NCBI RefSeq assembly: GCF_037975245.1
Contig: NC_092581.1
Location: 10,237,303 to 10,301,302 of the forward strand
Direction of reading: 5' to 3'
Source of the DNA: Apostichopus japonicus
Lineage: Eukaryota; Echinodermata; Holothuroidea; Aspidochirotida; Stichopodidae
DNA length: 64,000 nt
Position 1 is the stretch's first letter. Each line of letters opens with the position of its first letter. Positions 1 to 20,300 of this stretch are shown in pieces. Under the pieces are notes generated by a model that was not told the origin of the DNA, did no database searches, and saw only the letters and a list, made by a program, of their open reading frames with translations. The position numbers and the translations under genes were made by a program.

Positions 1-69
1 TATAAGTTTAAGTATACTGCCCTCTAATATTGTGAACTGCATCATCAAATCACTGATCTGTACACTAAC

Positions 70-560
70 TAGGGATGCACCGGATATCCGGTCCGGCCGG
101 ACTATCCGGCCGGATAGTGAGCAATTATCCGGTTCCGGCCGGATATTTTTCAAAATCCGGCCGGATCTTTTGCAAAATCTGGCCGGATCTTTTTCAAAAT
201 CTGGCCTGAATTATTCCTTAAAAAGGTAGGTAGTACTGTATGCAGTATTTTTCCAGCAAACAAATTTTCATACTGTATCAAGCTTGTCAACAATTATATT
301 GTAGTTAAATTTTATTAAAGAATGTAGATTACACCACTTCAAGTCATATTTAATCTCATAAATGGGGTCTTAATTTCACCTTCTTTATAATATGCGTATA
401 CCTCACCTAAGATTTGCTACTTGTTTCATACTTCTACTTCTTATTAATGATTTTCTGAAAAAATCCGGTTCCGGCCAGATTTTATCCGGCCGAATTTCAT
501 GTACTATCCGGCAAAATCCGGTTCCGGCCGGATCCAAAATTTGGATCCGGTGCATCCCTA
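70..560. mobile_element. hAT-type MITE, 491 bp
   Basis: The ends are inverted copies of TAGGGATGCACCGGAT, and the element is flanked on both sides by the identical 8-bp direct repeat ACACTAAC (62-69 and 561-568), which is the hAT target-site duplication. The interior is filled with short palindromic TCCGGCCGGA blocks separated by AAAATC or TTTTTC spacers. I see no transposase reading frame, so it is non-autonomous. It lies in the intron upstream of the first BDH2 exon visible here. Confidence 0.9.
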
Positions 561-1103
561 ACACTAACAGTGCAACAGTGTACAGATCAGTGCATCAAAT
601 AGATCCTCTCTTTCTGTAGCTACTTAGCTAAGAGTAATATGCAGTGTCTTCTCTCAAGTCCATGTGTTCAGTAAAGTATACAGCAGATATTCCACAGCAG
701 GGACTGTAATACTGTAGTGTTTTTAACAATATTTTGATTTTGGTGATATATATTAATATATCGATATGCTGTGAGATTTGCTTCCGACAACATTCTCAAA
801 CGAGCCAAAGCTGTGCAAAGATATTTTAATCTGATGAACAGGACCACAAAACATGACTTTTAACAGATAAAATGATTTTTTTTTAATAATCAAACAAAAT
901 GGAAGTAGTAGGCTACAATTTGTATTGCAAGCGCAGGCATTCTAGAGATGGCATTTTTTGTAATGTGGTTTGTACACCTTGTGGTGTTTTTTTTTTTTTT
1001 TAAGTGAAGTGTTGCTTTATCAGATGCTATTAAATTTTGAGACTTTCTACATGGTGTTGTACATAATGATATTTTTTCATGTTTGTTTTAATCTCTCCTG
1101 AAG

Positions 1104-7127
<6,024 letters not shown>

Positions 7128-7976
7128 CGATGATGAGTTATTATTATAAGATGAGAGAAGTGGATCGTCTGCATCTCTCAGACGTTTATTTAAGTGCTGT
7201 TTAATTAAGTGCACTAAAAAGGACTGTATAATTTCGGTTAAGAACCATGCATTACTATTTCTGAAACATTACCTTTTTTATATTATAATTTTTTAAATTC
7301 AGTCCTTGTAACTGACCCTTCATTCAATAGTGTTCTTATTCAGTCTGTTCAACATTTGAAAAGATGAATGTACAAATTAGTCGACATTTCATTACTAGAG
7401 GATTGTTTCAGAAATCCACCTCAGGAGGCTCAGGGAAAGCAACTAATGGATCAAAATCAGTGAAAAGTATGTGCTGAATTGATCTGTATTTTAATATTTA
7501 ATAATATCAGCTGATTCTGGGAATAAATTATCTACTGTTGATTGTTGATGTTTCACATCCAGATGGTATGGTTTGAATCACATGCATCTCTTTTAAGATA
7601 TCAAAATGATTAAAAAACATTAGTTGATTGTACTCCATCTATAGTACTTTCAATATTATAAGAAAGACAATGTCATCTTCAATTGTGTGAATGATTTTGA
7701 ATTGTTCAAAGGATTTTAAGTAAGATGAAATTTGCAAAATTCATGAAAGTTCTATTTTTTTAATTAAAATTAATCGAGTGTATCCAGTAATTACTGAGCA
7801 TCCTTTTTATCATCAAAGAGATTGTCTTGCATAATTGTTGTTCCACTTGGCAGTTTGAGAGACAACACAAAAGAATTACAGAACACATTCCATCAAATTA
7901 CTTTGCTGCTACAATCGCAACAATGCCTTCTATTAGCACAAACTTGACATTATTTGTAAAGCCAACATGAAATAAA
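7128..7976 (+). terminator. BDH2: Probable BDH2 3' UTR with candidate poly(A) signals
   Basis: No further exon follows the BDH2 stop. AATAAA occurs in GGGAATAAATTATC near 7522 and again at 7971-7976. Either could end the BDH2 transcript, and the sequence alone does not say which is used. The second lies inside the segment duplicated at 42 kb. Confidence 0.4.
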
Positions 7977-8308
7977 GAGAGTAAAGCACAAAGAATCTGA
8001 AGCAAAAACTTGAGTATTTTTTTTTTCCTTTTTTAAAAATCAGCAAAATGTCTCTCCGGTATAAGAAAGCATGTTCAACACACCGTTATCTGTTCATGGC
8101 TGAAACACTTATATCATCCATTGTGAGTACCAATAAAGTATTATTTGCAAGTAAAAAGAGAGAAAAATTTCAGTATCCATTCATATCTTCTGCACAAAAC
8201 AGATCCAGTACAGTAGATTGATCGCTGGTTGTGGTTGCAGCTATGCTTCACTTGCCATCATTATATAGATTTGAGCAAACAGTTCAAAACACATGGATAC
8301 TGTGCTCT
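7552..8308. repeat. Dispersed duplication, copy 1 (partner at 42088-42869)
   Basis: About 755 bp that align almost throughout with 42088-42869, with scattered substitutions and small indels. Homology starts near TTCACATC.AGATG and stops at CACATGGATACTGTGCT in both copies. Neither end shows a clear terminal repeat, poly(A) tail or target duplication. It fills most of the space between BDH2 and the last visible exon of the hemicentin-like gene. A 57-codon frame starting MSLRYKK is open in both copies but does not look selected. Confidence 0.85.
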
Positions 8309-8349
8309 AAAGATCCAACCGATGATAATGCATGTCCGTTCTTACTCAC

Positions 8350-11300
8350 CCAACACGTGCAATGCTATGTCGAGTGAAACCTGGCCGGCTGGATTCACCA
8401 CCTTACAGGTGTAGGTGCCACCATTCTCGCTGGCCGCGAAGGGAATGGAGAGGGAGCCCTGGTCGTCGACAAAGTGGTCGAGGCCAGGGTTTAAGATTGG
8501 TTCTCCGTTAAATAACCACTGGATCTGCGGTCTGGGGAATCCCTCCGCTGGACAGTTCAGTTGCACCGATTCGGTCTCGATGACCGTGTAGCTCTGCTTT
8601 ACCTCCTCCAGAATTGTTGGCGGAACTGTAGAGGATTTTGATGAAGAGAGAGAATGAAGGTGAACAGCATTCATGTTTGCCAGCAACAAGCAAAGGTGTC
8701 TGTTCTTTCTGCATTGGTTCTGGTAGTACAATTCTTAAATCGAAATTGACGGCCAATATGTGCGCACAAAACTTTGAAGCCACTGTTTTTGCCTTTCCTG
8801 TACTTAGTACAAAGCAAAGTTGCATCATCTCTTGCTCTGTATTATGTCATTTTTTAAGAAGGGCCAACCAAGATGAAGGTCTCTGAACGAAAACAAAACA
8901 GCTTAAACCCGGTAACCTTACATCGAGACAGAAACTAACCCACATTAAGGTTGTGACCGTTAATGGGGGGGGGGGGGAAGGAAAAAAAAAAGGAAAAAAG
9001 GGGGAAAACATCAATTTTAATTTCATTCATTCATTAAGTTCACATAACACACAATGCCAATACCCACACACCCACCCAAGCCCCCAATTTCCGGCCGTCC
9101 CTTCCCCCGATATGTCATAGTTTGTCTTACCTGAGTAGGAGACATAAATGGGTATTTCACTGGCGCCAGCATCATTTATAGCGTGACAGGTATAGATACC
9201 GGCCAGACTCGGGGTCATACTTCTGAGGAACAGTCTTCCGTCCCCAAAGTCGACCACTCGAGAGTCGTCTGGCAGAGGTAGGCCGTCCTTTGTCCATGTC
9301 ATCCTGGGTGTTGGTATACCGGTAGCGGTGCAGGTGAGGATAGTATTGTCCCACGCCATGAAGGTCACATTGGGCTGAGGGGCAAAAGCTTCAGGTGGCT
9401 CTGTAGGAATAGAAGAACATGGGAAGTAATTTGAAGCGCCCTCTACATGTTTCAAAATTCTTATTTTAACATCTAAGTCTGTAACTTTGAAAGATGCACA
9501 TCTACTCAATCAGTTTTTTTTCTTTTCTGTTTTCTTGTCTCTCAAATCATGCATGTATCTCAATAGCGTGAAGCAGCTAGGTGTGTGCTTTGTCACAACC
9601 TGCCAGCGATTTAACCTAACCTGCCGAGTGTTATCGGAACTATGTCTAACAGAAGACACCCACCCTTTCTGGATGTCATCAAATGAATGTATATAAACAT
9701 ATATTACATTTAAAATTTAAAAATGCTTGTTGAAAGAGTAACTATTATTTGACTTCTAGCATAGTTTAGGGAGGAGGGGCAATACAACATTGCAAGTCAA
9801 AAGAGAAAGCTATAGATCTTCAATCATGGTGAATACGGCACAAACCTTGAATGAGGAGGGAAACGTAGTCAAAGCTGTACCCTCCCTCGTTTCTGGCGAT
9901 GCAACGGAATCTCCCGGTATCCTCCTGACGGACGTCCCTGATGATGAGGGACCCGCTTCTCAGGAGATGAACTCTGGTGTTGAGTCGAAGGGAATGCGAG
10001 CTGCCGGGTCTATCCCATGTGACGTTATATGGGACGGTACTGGAAATGTCACAAGTCAGAATGGCGTCCCGACCGGGTACCGTCGTCACGTTGCTTGGAG
10101 GTAGAATTTTTGGGGGCGGTTCTGTTACAGGAAAGCAATTATCAAGAGCTGTCACTCCTTGCAAGAAAATTCAACGATGATGCAAAATATTTTACAAAAT
10201 TTTACAAATCAACTCTTGCTAGTATCAAAACTTCACTGTAAGCATTCTATACGGTCTGTTAGTGCATGGTGACAACATCGTGAATGCAACATTTCACATT
10301 GAAGGTATTCCAAAGGTTGTCCAGGCAGTTTACAAGTCATTTGCAAAGTTGTCATTTAAAGAGTAAACTTTGATATACTGCCCATACCTGCAAGGATACA
10401 TTAATTTGGCATAATTAGCAATTGACAAATTTTGTTCTTTTAACGATATCAAAAAGGTTTTTCTGAAGTCATTTTAATGACACAGATGACCGTGACTGCT
10501 ACTGCAGGTGGTCTATTCTTTGAATACTTAGGCACTCTACCTGTGACATCTAGGAATGTGTCCGCTCTACCCATCAAAGGTTTCTCCATGTCCCTGCTGT
10601 GTGCAATACATGAGTAGTTACCTTCCACTTGGCTGTGGGCATTACCGACATCATACTCAACAAGGGAACTCTCACTGGTAATGAAAATACAGCAAAAAAA
10701 TATATACCTGATATGCCAAATACATCATGAGTAAAGGTGATGGCAAGTGACACATCACTGGTAGGGTTCAAGCCCCCCCCCCCCCAAAGCTTCTGGGCTT
10801 TCACTATTCTAGAACTTATATCAGCTTCAATTCAGCAGAAGTTTGGAGGTAGAAATCAGTATATTCCAGTCTATAGAGGTCGAAAATCTTATGTCACTTT
10901 CTGCCAAACTTTTTTTCTTTTTTTTTTAACATGGCAAATTTCACCTGGGAGGACCAGGGGGTGCACTGAACATTTGGGGGGGTATGTTCTCCACCACCAT
11001 AACACTGGGCGCGAGTAGGTGGTGAGTTGATACTATTTGACTAACTTGTACAGATTGTGCAGGGAATTATGCTTCACTCAAATTGATTGAAAGGATGATC
11101 AAGGAATAAAAAAGAGACTTTATAATAAATATTATTTGTTCGTCATTATCATCTGTTTATATGACTTTGGAGAGAACGACTGTCAAGAAAACAGACCAGA
11201 TTTTAAGGAGTTAATAGTTATTCTGATGAGTAGTTTTGTGATGGTACCTGAACTGATCGGTCATCCCAATCACTTCTTCTCCTTTCCTCCACTCTACCGT

Positions 11301-14300
11301 AAATGGAAGCATGCTATCCACAAAACATCTAAGTGTGGCCATCTTTCCAAAGAATCCCCGAGTCCTGGCTGCCATTCTAGGCAACGGAGCAGCTGAAAAT
11401 AAAATTAAAAAATTTGTACAGTGCTACTTACTTTACAATTGTATTCACTGGGTTATCAAGGGAAACGCACTTCCAATCAAATGCCACTCTACAAAAAATT
11501 TCCGTTATCGAATTAATTGACCGTTATGGACTGACCCGTTGGCTGCAGATGTTGTGTGACATCAAGAGGTACAAAGAATGTTATGAACTTATGACCTTTT
11601 TTTCACTATTTCCTTTGAGAAATTTGATGATAGGAAAAGGAATTTTGCAGTATTCACTTCATCTTCCTCAATTTTTTTATTTTTATATCTACATCACCAA
11701 AGCCAGACAGAGAATATCGAAGACTATTTATTAAAATTTCTGACAATGCAGTGCTCATTTTCTTAAATTCAACATTGAGATGTCTTATGCTGTTCAATCC
11801 AGACAGACAACTCAGGCATCCAGTATAACAAAAAACCATTACCATGGTAACAGACACGCACGGAATACTGGGGTCATCACCTGGCCAGGCGATGATCCAT
11901 TTGTCAACACCCTAAGCCCAACTTCCACAAACCATTTCTCGTCTGCAACGATGCAAACCATGAAGGCAAAAAGGTGTCGGCGGGCAGACATTCAAACAAC
12001 AAAATAAATACAGAGATGGATCAAAAAGAAAGGGGAAAAAAATGCGATGTTAATATTCCTCAGATAATGATCTTAATCTTTACTTCAAGGGGAAGTCAAG
12101 CGGTCTCAAACTACCCACCTGGTGTCTTCGGTTCTTCTGTTAGTACTTTAATGGGTCGATATAAACATATGATAACTATCAACATTTCGGTAGGTGCGAG
12201 TACAAGACCTTACGGCTTCAAGAGCGAGTAGAAATCTGCCATGTTGCTTCCACGATAGATGATAGAATGTTTTATGTCAGCTTTTACTTCACTTACTGAC
12301 AGACGAAAAAAAAAAACTTAACTTCCATTTTAAGGAGGTGACAGTTTTCCATGAGCACAGCCAAAGCATCATCTCAACAGCTGTTGGAAACACTGCGGTT
12401 ATGAAACTGGAAACGGACGGATGGTAATAATTCGACGGCCGAATGAGAGAAGTAGTCATCGCCAGAGACCACGAGACGTTGACATATAAGACGATCACAA
12501 AGTGAAAATCCACATTAAATCATTATCGGCCCAAAAAAAAATTATCCATCCGTGTTGGGAAAAAAAAGAAGGATTTATGGGAATCTAGAATAAACGATTT
12601 AGAGTTTTAAAATTCTGCAAAATTCAGACTTACCAGGAACCAGTGGACTGACTGCTGCTGCTGTGATTCGCTGGAAGGTGTAATTCTGGTGATCGATGCC
12701 CTTGACTCGGATGTGAAAGTAATCGCCGGGGGGGATGATGTCAGAGACGGTGTAGATCCCATCCTGAGTCGGATAGCCAGGATCGGGCTCCAAGGTGTAC
12801 TCGTGGCCGGGAATGATGTGCCCTTGCAGATTCAGAAATTCAACTTTCTTCAGGCATCGTCGACTCGGGAGAAGCTGATCGGCCGAGATGAGGAGCTGGG
12901 ACCGTACCCCTGTAAATGTGGTGTTTTAAAGTAGCACACGTTCAACAGTAATCGATATCATAATCCCAGTAAAAAGCAGGTAATCACTTACCGTACCGCC
13001 TGTATCGACTATGTGTGAAGGATTGTGGTACGTATTACTAGGGGGTGGAAGGGGGGTGGGGAAATTGGACATGGAAATGCGGTGGAGAAAGTGGAATGGG
13101 GATGGGGAAAATGGAGGTGGTGGGATAGGATAAAAAGGGTGGGGGGGCATCCACTAGATTTATCTTCTTTTTATATGTATTTGGTTATATAGCTATTTGT
13201 TATTATCCTATCCTATCCTAACCTCCCCCAGACCTCAACCCCTCCCCCCCCCTCTGCAGTTATGGTGCAGATGTTGACAGTCAGTTTTAGTATAAGCAGA
13301 GCAGTAAAGAATAAGGAAATGAATGGAAAAAGAAATGTTTATTGACCAAACAAATAATGAGGGGAGGGGGCAGGGGGGAACAAAAATAACCTACCTCTCA
13401 AAGGAAGCCTGCTCGTAAGATTCAAGTTGGTGGTCCTATCTCTTGAAAAACCAAACTTGAAATCTAACAGACTGATTCCTTGCACACGGAGGGTACTGGT
13501 CGACGTACTGCTGACGTTCAAGCGGTAAACTCCCGGTGTGGAATTCCGAACGGCAACGATGTATGCTTTTCCTAGAGTTAACAATTCTTCTAAGTATGGA
13601 CCAGTTGTTGGTGGATTTTCTGGACTATTTGGTACCACAGGTATTACATCACCTATTGATAACAATGATAACACACACACACACAAAAAATTGATACTCC
13701 TCCATAAAAAAGTTTCTTTACTTTGGTGCTGCAGGGGATTGTGGTGGGGGTGGGGAAGGGTAATTAGGGATCCCTTCCAACCCCTGATCTTCCTGAGACT
13801 AAATTGCTTTACAGCTTCAACAAGTCAATGCCTTCACCAATTTGACAATAGTACACATGGGAATTAGGTGAATTAACATTATCCATCTGGGGGAAGAGAA
13901 ATATTTAAAATAAGTACCCCCCCTTCCCCCATGGGGAGGACCACTTGAAACTGTCAAAGTTTTAGGATCAACTGCATGCTAAAAAAGTTTAAGGTGGCAA
14001 GGGAAACTTGAAACATTAATATGTGAATTTCACACTCTTACTTGAGGGTCATCAGATTCCACTGCTGATGTACATAGATTTGTCATTTACCTGCAGAAAC
14101 TATACGTAACAATTTACAAAATGTTTTGTATCAAGTGACATTAAGTATGTGAGACAGTCTTGGTTGAATGTTCGTATCATCGAGTGATGACTCTATCCGT
14201 TTGCATAATGTATGTATGTATGTATGTATGTATGTATGTATGGGTGTATGTATGTATGTATGTATGTATGTATGTATGTATGTATGTATGTATGTATGTA

Positions 14301-17300
14301 TGCGTGTATGGATGTATGTGTGTATGTATGTATGTATGTATGTATGTATGTATATTAGATCCTCCTGCAAGCAGGAACTCGCGAAGAAGCCTCATAGGCT
14401 TACAAAGCCGCAAGCTGACTGAAGTCAGTCTCTTACATTCATATTTAACGTCCATAATTATGAATTGTTAATTGTCAACAACTCTGTAACTGGACGACAT
14501 ACATTAATCTGGGAGTGACTTGAACCGGGGACCTTATGATTGAAAGGCACCGGCGTTAACCACTGAGCTAACACTCCATGAGCTAACACTCCGTTTCACT
14601 CTTAAGTCCCTCTAATAACATTGTGTGTGTCCCTATATTTCTGTATATATAGATATATGTAAAGCATTTGCATATAATGTTGTGGACAAGATCACTGAAA
14701 TTGACTGCAAATACATCCTTTATACTTACTTATAACTGAAAATAATTGATCAACTGAAGGAAACTGCCTATATTTATATATTTCTACATGTGAATGTTAA
14801 AATAAGCTTAGGATTTTTGAGGCTTTATTAAAGAGTATTTTTTTTTGTACAATTGCGAACTGTGGGGCACAATGAAGGATCTTGATCGCAAAATTGACAC
14901 TTTTCAAAGGAGACTACTTCGTAATATTCTCAACATTAGATGGACCAATAACAATTGGTTATCAAACCATGAGCTCTACAATGAAACCAACCAAACACCT
15001 TGGTCATCCTATAGTCGCACATAGAAGATTGAGATTTTTCGGTCATGTAGCAAGACTTCCGGAGGACGCTCCAGCAAAGGTTGCTTTAAAAGAAGCACTG
15101 AGACATACTGCTAAACCAGTAGGAAGGCCTGTGACTACCTTGCTTGGAAAAATAAAGTCGCAATTTAAAGACGTTAATATTAACAATTTCGAGGAAGCAA
15201 TAAACCTTGCACAAGATCGTGAAACGTGGCGGAGGTTAATCACTGAGCATGTCGGATAGACGAGACTCAACTTACTACTATTACTAATGTTAAAATAATA
15301 CATCAAATTCTAAAATCAAGTAAGTACCATTTGGGGCTCTGAGCATGATATTTGGGTTGTCTCCACTCAGGGAAATGATGAACTGTTGTAACCTGGTATC
15401 CACGGGTAACCAGTGGTATTGAACTGCACCCTGGCTCATGTCAGTCGAGATCAGGTGGACTTTACTAGTCTGGACGGATAATTCTACAAATTTCAAAACC
15501 TAGAGAACAAAAGATTTTAAAATGTTGATGGAAAATGACTCTAATAACTTCTAGAGTTATAACAAGTAAAATGACCAAATATTCATTCGAAAAATTAAAG
15601 GCAAGTCTCTGAAATACTTATCATCACTCAAAAAATACATATAAATACAAATCTAAATACAAAATCTAAATACAAACAAATCTAAATACAAATACAAATC
15701 TTAAAAAAAAAAAACGTCAAAAAAATACTTATCATCACTCAAAAATGTTCTAAGCCTTAAAGTAAATCTTGAAAGTTTAGTCAGATTTCTTTAAACACAT
15801 CAAACATTTTCACTCCCCAAACCTTTACACGTAAGAGGGGAGGGGAGTAAAGTAGATTTTAAGAAAGTACCTCACCTCTTCGACATCTGACTTATTTAAG
15901 TGGAAGACCTGACCAGAACTGGCGGCTGCAATCTGTTCGTAGGCTGTGTAACCCTCGTGTGCAGAGTTATCACAGTCGCCAGTCAATACAAACACAACCT
16001 AAACAAAACGAAAGCAAAAAACAGATGGCAAATGTTTATACCACATTTTACTTTCAGTATAACACACACTAAATGCAAACAAATGATCTGATCATGAAGA
16101 ATAAAACATTGATGAAAAGTCGACTTTAATATTAAAACATGTTTATGCACTTTCCACGGAATAAGTTATTTTTTTTCCAGTTATTTATAATAACACTGAT
16201 GTGAATGAAATCGTATCCATTGTTAGAAAGGCTATTATATGCAAACCAGTTATCACATTATTCACACACGTACTGTCCAACATGTGTCATTCGGGAGTCA
16301 AAATGACAAGAGTATCCCTCTTAACTTAAGGTGACCAGACGTACCGATTTTCGGGGACAGTCCCCTACAGTGTGCTGTCCCCAATGAACAAGTGTCCCCG
16401 AAAATGCCCCCGATTCGTCAAAATGTTAAGGAATTTCGAAAATATCCCACATTACTAGTAAAATAATTGTAAAAACAAAATTTAGTCAAGTGTGCAGTCG
16501 CAGAACGGAACTTATAACCAGTATTTCAGGTAGGCCAGTGCAAAGTGGAAACACTGTTAAAAATGTGCTAGATCGATCTAGCCTAGCACTCTTTCGACCG
16601 TATAATTGGCAACTACGGCAACACAACGACACTTATAGTGTGAGTATGAGCAAATCACAAGCTCTCAAAGAACCACGTAAAGTAAGTGAATTTCATTTAA
16701 GAAAAAGCTACATTTTTGAAAATAAAATTGATTTGAAAAGTGCTTCTAAGTATCACCATTTTACATCTAAGCAACTTAGGCACTTGAAAATTTTCTAAAG
16801 GGGAGGGGGAGAGCCCCTCCCTTAAACCCCTCCCCCATATCAGTCACGCAATAAATGTCCCCGATTTCAGTCAGGAAAATATGGTCACCTTATCTTAACT
16901 TGAATATTTCTCATATGTGCAAAAGACCTCAAGGAAAAGTGGAAGAAGGTTGTGAAGACATGGGGGCAACCAAGTCCTGCATATTCTCCAATTCTATATT
17001 CCAGAGAAATTTACAATTCAAAAAAGCTTTCTGCAAGTAAGCTCATATAAATATCGACACAAAGTCTACACCAGTGTTTCTCAACTTTATTGCCTCTGAT
17101 ATATATACATATATAAGATATGGATATATATCAATGATACCTGGTGAATTTAAGTGTCTGAGCTGGGTATGTAAACAGTAATGTTTTAATTTAACACACA
17201 CTTGTGCACTGCAACCTAACTAACAGACTTACAGCACTATACCTGCCTACAGTACGATACAGCTGCTTACTGTACTATTTACTATACAACACACATCAAC

Positions 17301-20300
17301 ACAGTGCATTCTGCAGTAAGCTTATACTGTGCGGCATTCAGTACTCGTGAGAATTATCGACGCTGTATTCCCCTTCGCTAAACCAAACACTGAATGCCCC
17401 GGCCCCAGATCTGTAAGATGCAGCAGGGAAGAGATTATATCTGCCTTCTTCACAGTCACAACCTACGATTGTTTCACTCCCACTTTCAGTCAATTTTATG
17501 TTGATATCATATCATATCAACATTACCTTCCTACCATGCATAAAGGACACAAAGAGTACATTGCAATATTATTTCTGTATGATGCCCGTACAATTCAACC
17601 TCCCAACAAACTCGGCACCTGTAGTGATTTCATTTTTGTTTATCCAATACTAGTAGGGGAAACAAAGGCAGTTTTTTTTTTCTATTTCCATTTGAAGGTT
17701 ACCAGATAAGAAAAAAAAGCAACCTTCCTTTCCCTTCATATAGCTTCCTTCCTATTTCGAAAAAAATTGGTCACTAAAAATGCTTTATTTTTATTTTTTA
17801 AAGGTTATCATCCTGTTACTTGGTGGCTAATGGGGGGGGGGGGGGGGGAGACATGAAGGTTACATTATGTCATACCTGGCTTTCTGTGTCTTAATTGGAT
17901 CAGCTTCAATAGCTTCCTTCCTATTTCGAAAAAATTGGTTGCTAAAAATGCTGTTTTTTTATTTTTTAAAGGTTATCATCCTGTTACTTGGTGGCTAATA
18001 AGGGGGGGGGGGGGAGACATGAAGGTTACATTATGTCATACCTGGCTTTCTGTGTCTTGGATCAGCTTCAATAGCTTCCTTCCTATTTCGAAAAAAATTG
18101 GTTGCTAAAAATGCTGTTTTTTTATTTCTTAAAGGTTATCATCCTGTTACTTGGTGGCTAATAGGGGGGGAGACATGAAGGTTGCATTATGTCATACCTG
18201 GCTTTCTTTGTCTTGGATCAGTTTCAATACGTCTTTCGTTTTGTTGTAGTCCTTCGCTCTGGCATCTGTAAATACATATATCTGTGAACCGGGCAGACTG
18301 CGTTCCAACGCTAATTTAATGGCCGATACACTCATCTCGGGACAATCGCCACCTCCGTGGACGTAGATGTCGTTGAGTTCGCTCAAGAATAAATCTTGGT
18401 CCCGAGTCTCTGTTACTGGTCCAACGCCTACCAAGAGAAATATATATATTATATATAAAAAATAATATATAATAAATCTATATTTACTCCAGCATTCAGA
18501 AATATTAAAAGCACATGTATGGATATATACATTATTTGTAAACAAAACAATTCAACATTTCTTTAATTTTGGTTGGTTTCACCTTTTTTAATACAGCTAG
18601 AGAAATCTGATACTTTGCATAAACATTTAGTGAAAACTGAGCAATTCAGAAATCTGAAAAAACTGAGCAATTCTGAAATCAAATTTTCAAAAATACTACT
18701 TTTGAAGCTACCTTTCTATTTATGGGACTATTATAGAGACATACATGTACAAATTCCCTTGATAGAAAAAAAAAATTGACATTAAAAAAATTAAACGACG
18801 CAGAAGCATTTTCTTACCAACTGGTGTTTAATCATAATTATCATTGTTGTTATATAGTTTTAGTGAAATTAATACGTTTTTTGCTAATCCAAATGTATGC
18901 AAGGTATTCATGGAGACACTCGACTGATCATGACTATCGTCACTGTAGTTTGTTACCATCAAGCAAGTTTCATAGAACTTGCTATGATGTAAAAGTCCCA
19001 TAAAGGAATCAATGTTACAAATGATGAAATAAATTGGCCTATAATTATTGATCATTTTGCACTTTGGAATATGGAAAGTTGACCCATCCCCCCCCCCCTC
19101 ACTCAGTTAAATCCATAGTTGTTTTAATTATTTATAGAATGAATGGGGGAAAGCAGTGGTAAATTGGGAAGGAAAATTTAATTTGTGCTCAGACTACCAG
19201 AAAATATCACATGTAAAGAGATGTGACAACTGGTAACTATGGTCCACTTATATCCTGTTTTTAAGGGGAGATGGTATCCAGCGTAATATATGATATAAAT
19301 TTTGTCATAATCGGCCATACTTGTCATTTCCTTAGATCTTAATACTTCCTCAGGACTCTGAATTTCAAAATCATGCCCTTTATGTCCACATGAAAGCCAC
19401 TACCAACCACTAGTTGAAAAGGTCACAACATTCCAATCTCCTTGATCAGCAGAAGACACTGAAACTATTTCATGCCTCTGTTTTGAAGCAACAATAATCC
19501 TATTTACCAATGAAAAGATTGTCCAGGCAAGATTCAAATGAACTGCCAAGAAACCATCCATATTACAGTAGATGTATTGTTCCAAATTAAGACTCTCTTT
19601 TCAACCACGAAAATTCATCCAAACTTTTAAATAATTTCAAACTTTAAGAGGGTACACTTCTTTTTATTAAAGTTAGGTTTATATATACCTTTATATACCA
19701 GGTATACAGACAGTATTAATATTTTGGTGAATATGAACAATTATTGATCAAATACAGAATGACAGATCACAGAAAAGAACAGAGCTGGCACAAAACCTAC
19801 CCCGATCGTATGGACAGAATTTACAACAGATAGATAGATATGTCAGGTCATTTAAACATTTTGCAGCAAATAATGACAATTTTGTTACATATATCTATTG
19901 AATTATCAATAAGCTTTACAACAACAATAAAGGAAAAGGACCCAGCTAGGCTACAGTAGATCTTACACAAACCCTACAGGTACAAACAGGGAAACGAAGG
20001 TGCAAGTTGCACCGCCTACCGTTTCCCTTCCTCCTCACCTCCCTTCCCCCCCCCCCGCCCCTTAGTGTACCTGCCAAAAGTTCTGTCCATAGCATTATAA
20101 TAAAAAGTGTATTATTAAATGTAGGTGATCTTGCAGATAAACAAGACTTAAACAAGTATTTATTTTGGTATTAAAATGGCGTATCCATGTACTTGACAAC
20201 ATGACAGTGAGTTATCCCTATCTAGTCTGTATGTATTACTTCCCTTATTGCACCAGTGCCAAAAGCATAGACTTCTAACTGGTTGATACACACACATGGC

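Noticed and set aside
14131-14471. Several overlapping frames of repeated YVCM or YIHT residues
   Set aside because: They are translations of the TATG microsatellite at the SINE tail.
16490-16798. 102-codon frame inside a hAT element as a transposase remnant
   Set aside because: No hAT dimerisation or BED zinc-finger motif; the similarity to the 28701 element is of repeat sequence, not evidence of protein function.
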